From contig JAWKWB010000005.1 of the NCBI GenBank assembly GCA_041397775.1, positions 474,994-538,993 on the forward strand: a DNA stretch of 64,000 nt. The letters run 5' to 3'. The stretch comes from Ga0077555 sp041397775 (GTDB lineage: Bacteria; Pseudomonadota; Alphaproteobacteria; Rhizobiales; Hyphomicrobiaceae). How positions within the stretch are numbered: position 1 is the first letter of the stretch; every line of letters starts with the position of its first letter. The notes beneath the pieces were generated by a model that did no database searches, was not told the DNA's origin, and saw only the letters and a list, made by a program, of their open reading frames with translations. This document shows, in pieces, positions 57,313 to 64,000 of the stretch. Made by a program: the position numbers and the translations under genes.

Positions 57313-58821
57313 TCACGCCTCCGCCCGCCGCAGCAGCAGGATCACCGGCAGGCACACGAGACCCGACCACGCCGTCAGGTAGAACACGTCGAGATAGCCG
57401 ATCATCAAGGCCTGCCGCGTGATCTCGTGCTCGATCATGGCCAGCGACGATGCGCTCTCCAGGCTGAACAGGCCCGCCTGGTCCGCGTAGCGGAAGTTCG
57501 GATTGAAGATCGACACGGAGTTCACTATGTCCGCCCGCGAGACGCCGGACATGCGCGCGACGATGAACACGGAGATCGCGATGCCGATGCTCGACCCCGC
57601 GCTGCGCACGAGGTTCCACATCGCGGCCGCCTCGGTGCGATGCTGCGCCTCGAGTGTCGCGAACGTCACGACGCCCAGCGGCACCACGATGGCGCCGGCG
57701 CCGATGCCCTGCACGAGCCCCGTCCACACGACCGAGCTCGCCGTCACGTCGAGCGACCAGCCCGCCATGACCCAGCTCGACGCGGCGATGCAGGCGAAGC
57801 CCGCCGCCAAGGTCAGGCGTGGATCGAGCCTGTTCCCGATGCGGCCGAGCACCAGCATCGCCGTCATCAACCCCAGGCCGCGCGGCGACAGCAGCAGCCC
57901 CACCGTCACCACGGGGTAATTCTGTAGCGATGCCAGCAGCGATGGCATCAGCACCAGCGGCGGCAGCGTCAGCACGCCATAGAGAAAGCCCAGCAGCAGG
58001 CCCAGCGCATAATTGCGGTCGAGCATCAAGCCGAGGTTGATCAGTGGCGCCCTGCTGGTCAGCCCATGCACCAGGAAAACGTAAAAGCCAAGGATGACCA
58101 GCCCCGCCTCGATCTGCACCTCCAGCGACTCGAACCAGTCGAGCCGCTCGCCCCGGTCGATCATCATCTGCAGTGAGCCGATCGCCAGCGAGAGCGCCAG
58201 GAAGCCGGCCCAGTCGAACCGCGGCTGCTCGGCCGTCTTCTGGTCCCTCGGCAGGAACAGCATGCCGCCCGCAAGCGCCAGCAATCCGATGGGAACGCCG
58301 ACATAGAACACCCAGCGCCACGAATATTCCTCGGTCAGGTAGCCGCCGATGGTCGGCCCCACCACCGGCCCCAGGATCACGCCCAGCCCCCAAAGCGCCA
58401 TCGCCTGCGCGTGCTTCTCCTTGGGGTAGCTATCGAGCATCAGTGACTGCGACAGCGGGATCAGGAAGGCGCCGAAGCAACCCTGGAACGCCCGCGCCGC
58501 GATCTCGGCCGGCAGTGAATTGGCTGCACCACACAGCAGCGAGAACAGCGTGAAGCCGCCGATGGAGACGAGGAACAGCCGTTTGCGGCCGAGCATCCCG
58601 CTGAGCCAGCCCGTGGTGGGGAGCGTGATGGCGCTGACCACGATGTACGTCGTCATCACCCAGGAAATCTGGTCCTGCGTCGCCGAAAAGGTGCCCTGCA
58701 TGTGCGGCAGCGCGACGGCCGCGATCGTCCAGTCGATGGAGTAGATCATGCTCGCGAGGATCGCCGTCGCCGTGATCAGCAGACGGCTCCTCGCAGCCTC
58801 TCGGGTCGTCGCCACCTCCAC
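57313..58821 (-). CDS. DHA2 (EmrB/QacA) family MFS efflux transporter
   Basis: A 502-residue exporter with about 14 helices. IYSIDWTIAAVALPHMQGTFSATQDQISWVMTTY-type start (helix 1 motif D), WLSGMLGRKRLFLVSIGGF (loop 2-3) and RAFQGCFGAFLIPLSQSLMLDSYP (motif C-like) place it in the DHA2 drug:proton antiporter family. No periplasmic EmrA-type partner is adjacent. It could export a toxic acid or drug; the substrate is unknown. Confidence 0.9.
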   Translation of the reverse strand: MEVATTREAARSRLLITATAILASMIYSIDWTIAAVALPHMQGTFSATQDQISWVMTTYIVVSAITLPTTGWLSGMLGRKRLFLVSIGGFTLFSLLCGAANSLPAEIAARAFQGCFGAFLIPLSQSLMLDSYPKEKHAQAMALWGLGVILGPVVGPTIGGYLTEEYSWRWVFYVGVPIGLLALAGGMLFLPRDQKTAEQPRFDWAGFLALSLAIGSLQMMIDRGERLDWFESLEVQIEAGLVILGFYVFLVHGLTSRAPLINLGLMLDRNYALGLLLGFLYGVLTLPPLVLMPSLLASLQNYPVVTVGLLLSPRGLGLMTAMLVLGRIGNRLDPRLTLAAGFACIAASSWVMAGWSLDVTASSVVWTGLVQGIGAGAIVVPLGVVTFATLEAQHRTEAAAMWNLVRSAGSSIGIAISVFIVARMSGVSRADIVNSVSIFNPNFRYADQAGLFSLESASSLAMIEHEITRQALMIGYLDVFYLTAWSGLVCLPVILLLRRAEA

Positions 58822-58997
58822 TGTGCGTTTCGGCTCCTTCGCTCGATCTGCGGAGGGCTGGAAAACGACCTACCGCCGTCCTTTCCCACCTCTCCCGCAA
58901 CAATACGGTCCATTCCTACCCTGTTCGCGGTCTCCGGCCCAAACGGCAAGCGGAAACGAGATGAAGGGCAGAATGGCGCCACGGCACCGCCCGTCGC

Positions 58998-60071
58998 CTA
59001 TACCTTGGAAAGTCCCAGTTCCTCACCCGCCGGCAAGGGCGCAAGCAGGTCCGCGACCATGTCCGGCGGCACATCCTCGAGCCGCGACGGCGTCCACTTC
59101 GGGTTCTTGTCCTTGTCCACGATGAGCGCCCGCACGCCTTCCGGGAACTCCCCGCGTTCGAACAGGCGCGTGCATAGGCGGTATTCGATGTCGAGCGCCG
59201 CCTCCAGCGAGGGCAGCGACCGGGCGTTGCGCAGCGCAGCCAGCGTGGCCTTCAATGCCAGCGGGGATTTCTCGGTCAGGTCCTTGCGCGCCTTCTGCGC
59301 CCAGTCCGCGGTCGTGGTGTTGAGCGCCCGCATGATCTCCTCGACGCTGTCGCCCGAAAAGATCCGGTCGATCTCGGGCTTCAGCGCCATGAGCGGCGAA
59401 ACCGGGACGGCATGCTCGCTCTCGATGGCGTCGATGATCTCGTCGATCGCTCCACCGGACGGATCGATCAGCTGCCCCTTGAGTTCCTCGAGGACCGAAG
59501 AGGGTAGGAACGTGCCTGCGAACCCCGTCTGGATGGCGTCCGAGCCCGACATGCGCGCGCCCGTCAGCCCCAGGTACGTGCCAAGCTCACCCGGTGCATG
59601 CGCCAGGATCCACGTGCCGCCCACATCGGGAATGAGCCCGATCCCGGTCTCCGGCATCGCCAGCATCGAGCGCTCGGTGACCACGCGATGGCGCGCGTGG
59701 CTCGACAGGCCGATGCCCCCGCCCATGACGATGCCGTCCTGGAGGGCGACATAGGGCTTGGCATAACGGTGGATGAGCGCATTGAGCCGATATTCCTCGC
59801 TCCAGAAGGCGCGCGCGAATCCCGGTCCCTGACTGCGCGAATCATAGATCGAGCGGACATCGCCACCCGCGCACAGCGCCCGCTCGCCCGCGCCATCCAG
59901 CAGCACCACCTCGACGGCGCGCTCGTCACGCCACGCGACGAGCGCGTCCCAGATGCGCCGCACCATGTCGAGCGTCAGCGCATTGAGTGCCTGCGGCCGG
60001 TTGAGCGTGATGCGGCCCGCCCGCCCTTCGACGCGGATGAGAACCTCGGGCTCGGATTGGCGTTGGCTCAT
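58998..60071 (-). CDS. Enoyl-CoA hydratase/isomerase family, 3-hydroxyisobutyryl-CoA hydrolase-like
   Basis: A 357-residue crotonase-fold protein with the features of 3-hydroxyisobutyryl-CoA hydrolase: the oxyanion segments ALCAGGDVRSIYD near residue 65 and VMGGGIGLSSHARHRVVTE near 115, and the paired acids in MPETGIGLIPDVGGT near 140. The longer C-terminal part (about 150 residues) is also typical of the hydrolase rather than of short hydratases. In valine breakdown it frees 3-hydroxyisobutyrate, which a dehydrogenase such as that at 4794 could oxidise; the two genes are 53 kb apart. Confidence 0.88.
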   Translation of the reverse strand: MSQRQSEPEVLIRVEGRAGRITLNRPQALNALTLDMVRRIWDALVAWRDERAVEVVLLDGAGERALCAGGDVRSIYDSRSQGPGFARAFWSEEYRLNALIHRYAKPYVALQDGIVMGGGIGLSSHARHRVVTERSMLAMPETGIGLIPDVGGTWILAHAPGELGTYLGLTGARMSGSDAIQTGFAGTFLPSSVLEELKGQLIDPSGGAIDEIIDAIESEHAVPVSPLMALKPEIDRIFSGDSVEEIMRALNTTTADWAQKARKDLTEKSPLALKATLAALRNARSLPSLEAALDIEYRLCTRLFERGEFPEGVRALIVDKDKNPKWTPSRLEDVPPDMVADLLAPLPAGEELGLSKV

Positions 60072-60161
60072 GCTGGTGATCCTGTCGTTTGCGGCCTCGG
60101 GCTCTCACGTCCATCGCCGCCGTAGGTAGCCCCGAACCGCCGCCGCGACAAGCCGGGCCCG

Positions 60162-60200
60162 GAAAAAGCAAGGGCTGGGCCGGCAGCGCCGACCCAGCCC
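60162..60200 (-). terminator. Terminator after ctaE
   Basis: GGGCTGGG (60172-60179) and CCCAGCCC (60193-60200), with an inner CGGC/GCCG, form a stem; read in the gene direction it is followed by TTGCTTTTT. It ends the cytochrome oxidase operon 30 bp past the ctaE stop. Confidence 0.8.
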
Positions 60201-60229
60201 GAAATATCCAGCTTCGGTCCTGCCGCGGC

Positions 60230-61165
60230 TCAGTGGCCCGCAACCTTGCCGGCGCCGATCACGTAGATGCAGATGAAGAGGAACAGCCACACCACGTCGA
60301 CGAAGTGCCAGTACCAGGCCGCCGCCTCGAAGCCGAAGTGCTGCTTGGGCGTGAAGTGCCCCTTCAGCGCCCGGAACAGGCAGACCGCCAGGAAGATCGT
60401 GCCGATGATCACGTGCGCGCCATGGAAGCCCGTGGCCATGAAGAACGTCGCGCCATAGATGTGACCCGAGAACTTGAAGGCGGCATGGCCGTACTCGTAG
60501 GTCTGGCAGATCGTGAAGATCATGCCCAGGACGACCGTGATGAACAGCCCCCAGATCAGGCCCTGGCGGTCGTTCTTCAGCAGGGCGTGGTGCGCCCACG
60601 TGACCGTCGTGCCCGACAGCAGCAGGATCAGCGTGTTGACCAGCGGCAGGCCCCACGGATCGAACGTCGAGGTGAAGTTCTCGGAGGGCTTGGGCGGCCA
60701 AACGCCACCCGTCAGCGCATTGCGCTGGACCATGCCGATGAGCTCGCTGCTCTGCGTCACCGTTCCGTCGGGGCCGGTGATCGGCAGCGGCGACACGGCA
60801 GCCGGGAACAGCGAAGCGTCGAAATAGGCCCAGAACCACGCCACGAAGAACATCACCTCGGAGGCGATGAACATGATCATGCCGTAGCGCAGGTGGATGC
60901 GCACCACCGGCGTGTGATCGCCGGCATGAGCCTCCTTGATGACGTCGCGCCACCACATGAACATGGTGAAGAGCACCATCGCGAAGCCGATGAAGAACGG
61001 CACCGCTCCCCGCATGCCCAGCAGCGTCTCCGTCGGGCTCGCGTGCGTCTTCATCCAGACGATCGCGCCGACGGCCAGGATGAAGGCCGACACCGAGGCG
61101 ACGGCCGGCCACGGGCTCGGGTTGACCAAGTGATAGTCGTGGTGCTTTGCGTGTGCGTCAGCCAT
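60230..61165 (-). CDS. ctaE: Cytochrome c oxidase subunit III
   Basis: A 311-residue CoxC/CtaE with seven membrane helices. It begins with a His-rich HAKHHDYHLVNPSPWPAVAS and includes ASEVMFFVAWFWAYFDASL and GFHGAHVIIGTIFLAVCLFR with the conserved His of subunit III, ending HFVDVVWLFLFICIYVIG. The ATG at 61165 was chosen with GGAG...GGGGAA upstream. It is the last gene of the operon; SURF1, often next in relatives, is not here because a terminator follows. Confidence 0.96.
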   Translation of the reverse strand: MADAHAKHHDYHLVNPSPWPAVASVSAFILAVGAIVWMKTHASPTETLLGMRGAVPFFIGFAMVLFTMFMWWRDVIKEAHAGDHTPVVRIHLRYGMIMFIASEVMFFVAWFWAYFDASLFPAAVSPLPITGPDGTVTQSSELIGMVQRNALTGGVWPPKPSENFTSTFDPWGLPLVNTLILLLSGTTVTWAHHALLKNDRQGLIWGLFITVVLGMIFTICQTYEYGHAAFKFSGHIYGATFFMATGFHGAHVIIGTIFLAVCLFRALKGHFTPKQHFGFEAAAWYWHFVDVVWLFLFICIYVIGAGKVAGH

Positions 61166-61261
61166 TTCCCCGTCTCCAGCTCCCTGAACTTCGCGCGACG
61201 GGACCAAGCCCCGCCGAGTGTCTTCGTTGAACGCAAGCGGACGACACCGCCCCTTGCGCCG

Positions 61262-61867
61262 TTACGTCCCCTTCCGCACGTCCTTCACCTTCTGCGCAGC
61301 ATTCCGCGACTTCGCGGGATCGACTGGATAGAAGGTGTAGGACAGCGTGATATCGTTGATGAGCGCGCCATCGGCATCCCTCGCCATCGCCGGATCGACG
61401 AAGAACGAAACAGGCAGATCCGCGGACTGACCGGGCCCCAATGTCTGCTCGGTGAAGCAGAAGCACTCGATCTTGTTGAAGAACGCCCCCGCCTGATCCG
61501 GCGTCACATTGAAGCTCGAGGTCCCGATCGTGGTCTTGTCCGAGGTGTTCGTCGCCCGGTAGATCGCGACCGCGTTCTCGCCGAGCTTCAGCCGCAGCAC
61601 CCGCGTCGTCGGAATGACGACCCAGGGTAGCCCCGGGCCCATGTTCACGTCGAAGCGGACATTCACGAAGCGCTCGATCGTGTGCGAGGACGCCGCGATG
61701 GCCCGCTGCGTCGTGCCGCCGAAGCCCGTCACCTGGCAGAACATGCGGTAGAGCGGGACGGCGGCATAGGCCATGCCGACCATGCTGAACGCGATGCCCG
61801 TGCAGATCGCGGCCACGCGCATGTTCCCGCGCGCACCGCCAGCGGCCTTCGACTTGGGATCAGCCAT
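61262..61867 (-). CDS. ctaG: Cytochrome c oxidase assembly protein CtaG (Cox11)
   Basis: A 201-residue CtaG/Cox11 that delivers copper to the CuB site of subunit I. It has one N-terminal membrane helix (VAAICTGIAFSMVGMAYAAVPLYRMFCQ, about residues 18-45) with the conserved FCQVTGFGGT, and the copper-binding pair in NKIECFCFTEQTLGPGQ near residue 145, within an immunoglobulin-like domain. The ATG at 61867 was chosen. It lies between the small coxF-like gene and ctaE in the standard alphaproteobacterial order. Confidence 0.96.
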   Translation of the reverse strand: MADPKSKAAGGARGNMRVAAICTGIAFSMVGMAYAAVPLYRMFCQVTGFGGTTQRAIAASSHTIERFVNVRFDVNMGPGLPWVVIPTTRVLRLKLGENAVAIYRATNTSDKTTIGTSSFNVTPDQAGAFFNKIECFCFTEQTLGPGQSADLPVSFFVDPAMARDADGALINDITLSYTFYPVDPAKSRNAAQKVKDVRKGT

Positions 61868-61887
61868 CTCCACGACCTCCCCGCGCC

Positions 61888-62034
61888 TCACATCGCCCGC
61901 TTGGCGACGTTGCCGCCCAGCCGCACGATGGTCGCCGCATAGAACAACACCACGAGCGCACCGAGAACGAGCGCGATTGCGATCGATCGTCCTCTCTGGC
62001 GGCGCTTGCGTTCTTTCTCATCAGACTGGGCCAA
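61888..62034 (-). CDS. coxF: Small membrane protein of the cox operon (CoxF-like)
   Basis: A 48-residue protein with a highly basic N-terminus (EKERKRRQRGR) and one membrane helix (SIAIALVLGALVVLFYAATIV). Small CoxF-type proteins occupy exactly this place between ctaB and ctaG in alphaproteobacteria; their role in oxidase assembly is not well defined. I prefer the TTG start at 62034 because AAAGGGAAACGGG stands just upstream; an ATG at 62058 or a TTG at 62082, which would overlap ctaB, are alternatives. Confidence 0.78.
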   Translation of the reverse strand: MAQSDEKERKRRQRGRSIAIALVLGALVVLFYAATIVRLGGNVAKRAM

Positions 62035-62078
62035 CCCGTTTCCCTTTGGCTCGCACATGCCCGTCGTCCGGGCCAGGT

Positions 62079-63008
62079 TCAACCGACGATACGCTGTATC
62101 GCGTGCTCACCGAGGATCACCGCGAACAGCAGGAACAGATAGAGGATCGAGTAACCGAAGAGCTGCCGTGCCCGCCGTGCGCCATGCGGCGCATCACCCG
62201 CCGCCCAAAGCCGGCAGGCCAGGGCCAGGAAGCCCGCACCCAGCGCCACTGCGGCAACGCCGTACGCCACCCCGCCGAGCCCCGTCCACAGCGGCGCCAG
62301 GCTCACCCCCACCAGCAGCACGCTATAGAGGAGGATCTGGCGTCGCGTCTCCGCAGCCCCCGCCACCACCGGCAGCATCGGCACGCCCACGCGGCTGTAG
62401 TCGTCGGAGCGCACCAGCGCCAGCGCCCAGAAGTGCGGCGGCGTCCAAAGGAAGATGATGAGGAACAGCAGCACGCTGTCGATGCTCACCGTGCCCGTCG
62501 TCGCCGCCCATCCGATCATCGGAGGAAATGCGCCGGCAGCGCCTCCGATCACGATATTCTGGGGCGTCCAGCGCTTCAGCCACATCGTATAGACGACGAC
62601 GTAGAAGGCGATCGTCAGCGCGAGCAGTGCGGCGGCCAGCCAGTCGACGATGACGCCGAGCGTGATCACCGAGCCGATGCTCAGCACCAGGCCGAACGTT
62701 GCCGCCTCTTCCGGCGTGACACGGCCTTGCGGGATCGGGCGGCTCTGCGTGCGCTCCATGCGCGCATCGATGTCCGCGTCCCACCACATGTTCAGGGCGC
62801 CCGATGCCCCCGCGCCAACCGCGATCGCAAGCAGCGCGACGATGGCCATGAAGGGGTGCAGCGGCCCGGGAGCGGCCAAGAGGCCGGTCAGGGCCGTGAA
62901 GATGACCAGCGACATCACGCGCGGCTTGAGGAGCGCGATGTAGTCGCCGACCGCGCCGCCCGGATGCTCGGCGCGTGCCTCATCGTAGCTCACTGTCGTT
63001 TCGGCCAT
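62079..63008 (-). CDS. ctaB: Protoheme IX farnesyltransferase (haem O synthase)
   Basis: A 309-residue UbiA-family prenyltransferase that converts haem B to haem O for the oxidase. About nine membrane helices are visible. The prenyl-diphosphate motifs are NMWWDADIDARMERTQSRPIPQG near residues 75-95 (DxxxD with RT..RP) and the second aspartate-containing loop VRSDDYSRVGVPMLP near 205. LLKPRVMSLVIFTALTGLL opens the first helix. The ATG at 63008 gives the normal length; 63026 is also possible. Confidence 0.95.
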   Translation of the reverse strand: MAETTVSYDEARAEHPGGAVGDYIALLKPRVMSLVIFTALTGLLAAPGPLHPFMAIVALLAIAVGAGASGALNMWWDADIDARMERTQSRPIPQGRVTPEEAATFGLVLSIGSVITLGVIVDWLAAALLALTIAFYVVVYTMWLKRWTPQNIVIGGAAGAFPPMIGWAATTGTVSIDSVLLFLIIFLWTPPHFWALALVRSDDYSRVGVPMLPVVAGAAETRRQILLYSVLLVGVSLAPLWTGLGGVAYGVAAVALGAGFLALACRLWAAGDAPHGARRARQLFGYSILYLFLLFAVILGEHAIQRIVG

Positions 63009-63040
63009 CGCGTGTCCAAATCGCATGTCGATCATTTGCA

Positions 63041-63072
63041 CGGCGTGGCGGCCGAACGGGGCCGCCACGCCG
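63041..63072 (-). promoter_or_regulatory. 13-bp hairpin between ctaD and ctaB
   Basis: Perfect 13-bp arms (63041-63053 and 63060-63072, CGGCGTGGCGGCC / GGCCGCCACGCCG) with a 6-base loop lie in the 81-bp ctaD-ctaB gap. No T-tract follows in the transcribed direction, so it is more likely an mRNA-processing or stabilising stem that gives more ctaD than ctaB message, or a partial terminator. Confidence 0.55.
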
Positions 63073-63089
63073 CAATCCCTTGCAACGGA

Positions 63090-64000
63090 TCAGTGATGAT
63101 CCGTCGCCGTGAAGCGCGGCAGCGTTTCGTAGGAGTGGAAGGCCGGCGGAGACGGCAGCGTCCACTCGAGCGTCGTTGCACCCTCACCCCACGGATTGGC
63201 CGCAGCCTTCTCGCGGCGCACCAGCGCCATCACCACGCCGATGAAGAACACGACCGTCGCGAAGGCGGTGATGTAGGAGCCGTAGGACGAGATCTTGTTC
63301 CAGAAGGCGAAGGCGTCCGGATAGTCCGCATAGCGGCGCGGCATGCCGGCCAGCCCGAGGAAGTGCTGCGGGAAGAACAGGATGTTGGCGCCGACGAACG
63401 TGAGGACGAAGTGCACCTTGGCAATCGTCTCGTTGTACATGATGCCGAACATCTTCGGGAACCAGTAGTACCACCCCGCGAAGATGGCGAACACGGCGCC
63501 CAGCGACAGCACGTAGTGGAAGTGCGCCACCACGTAGTAGGTGTCGTGCAGCGCGCGGTCCACGCCGGCGTTGGCCAGCATCACGCCCGTCACGCCACCG
63601 ACCGTGAACAGGAAGATGAAGCCAAGCGCCCAGATCATCGGCGCGGTGAAGCGGATCGAGCCACCCCACATCGTCGCGATCCACGAGAAGATCTTCACGC
63701 CCGTCGGCACGGCGATCACCATCGTGGCGAACACGAAGTACGCCTGCACCTGCACGCCCATGCCGGACGTGTACATGTGGTGCGCCCACACGACGAAGCC
63801 CACCAGGCCGATCGCGACCATAGCGTAGGCCATGCCGAGATAGCCGAAGATCGGCTTGCGCGAGAACGTCGACACGATGTGGCTGATGAGACCGAAGCCC
63901 GGCAGGATCAGGATGTAGACTTCCGGATGGCCGAAGAACCAGAACAGATGCTGGTAGAGCAGCGGATCACCGCCACCAGCCGCCGCAAAGAACGTCGTGC
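63090..64000 (-). CDS. ctaD: Cytochrome c oxidase subunit I, C-terminal part (truncated by window edge)
   Basis: The frame runs off the right edge; about 302 C-terminal residues are present. They include the CuB/active-site helix HPEVYILILPGFG (His-x3-Tyr crosslink site), VVWAHHMYTSGMGVQ with the two CuB histidines, the K-channel stretch TVGGVTGVMLANAG, and DTYYVVAHFHYVLSLGAVFAIFAGWYYWFPK with the haem a and a3 histidine ligands. It is the catalytic subunit of the aa3-type oxidase and heads the operon with ctaB, coxF, ctaG and ctaE. Confidence 0.97.
   Translation of the reverse strand, partial: TTFFAAAGGGDPLLYQHLFWFFGHPEVYILILPGFGLISHIVSTFSRKPIFGYLGMAYAMVAIGLVGFVVWAHHMYTSGMGVQVQAYFVFATMVIAVPTGVKIFSWIATMWGGSIRFTAPMIWALGFIFLFTVGGVTGVMLANAGVDRALHDTYYVVAHFHYVLSLGAVFAIFAGWYYWFPKMFGIMYNETIAKVHFVLTFVGANILFFPQHFLGLAGMPRRYADYPDAFAFWNKISSYGSYITAFATVVFFIGVVMALVRREKAAANPWGEGATTLEWTLPSPPAFHSYETLPRFTATDHH

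Overview
This is a 64 kb stretch of GC-rich, gene-dense DNA that looks like the chromosome of an alphaproteobacterium. The evidence is the fabA-fabB-fabI block, the cox order ctaD-ctaB-coxF-ctaG-ctaE, and three regulatory sites of alphaproteobacterial type: a GTTC-N7-GTTC LexA box, a GGAAC-N17-CGTT general-stress promoter and two TTGAT-N4-ATCAA FNR/FixK boxes. Many CoA, flavin and transport genes suggest a free-living, metabolically versatile species. Genus cannot be fixed from the sequence alone. I see no tRNA, rRNA, IS element, prophage or CRISPR array.

Layout. 1-3.7 kb: partial GST, metallo-beta-lactamase-fold hydrolase, uracil-DNA-glycosylase-like protein, Lrp regulator, GNAT acetyltransferase and an unknown. 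3.7-10.1 kb: epimerase and hydroxyacid dehydrogenase (minus strand), then a four-gene nucleotide-sugar set (TviB/WbpO-, WbpB-, WbpD- and WbpE-like) that could make a UDP-diacetamido-uronic acid. 10.2-12.8 kb: a 78-residue unknown whose ribosome binding site lies in an inverted repeat, then a divergent MFS/AraC pair. 13-19 kb: fabA, fabB, fabI, a strong terminator and gyrA, whose quinolone-determining region has Asn-Leu at the E. coli 82-83 positions. 19-26 kb: a secreted PRC-barrel protein behind a stress promoter, GNAT, CDF metal transporter, DUF2867, CMD protein, ADP/ATP-translocase-like MFS and comM behind a LexA box. 26-31.5 kb: flavin reductase, two flavin/CoA enzymes, a 37-residue membrane peptide beside an FNR box, an NMT1-like protein and a VOC protein. 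31.5-36.5 kb: an FNR-box-preceded operon of cytochrome c, ABC ATPase, FtsX-type permease and HlyD-type adaptor. 36.6-39.9 kb: luciferase-like enzyme, rpe, an exported unknown and rimK.

40.4-49.8 kb is a divergent Pel exopolysaccharide locus (pelA, B, D, E, F, G). PelA has no N-terminal hydrolase domain, PelB has no outer-membrane barrel, pelC is absent, and PelD stops after its GAF domain, so it lacks the cyclic-di-GMP-binding degenerate GGDEF domain. Two non-coding patches in this locus, upstream of pelA and in the pelC position, carry five palindromic elements of 70-76 nt with the same unusual geometry. I consider this the most novel signal in the window.

50-60 kb: MFS transporter, family-4-like uracil-DNA glycosylase plus nitroreductase, then a minus-strand block of thioredoxin-fusion, ketopantoate-reductase-like, CoA-transferase, DHA2 efflux and 3-hydroxyisobutyryl-CoA-hydrolase-like genes. 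60-64 kb: the minus-strand aa3 cytochrome oxidase operon, with ctaD running off the right edge.
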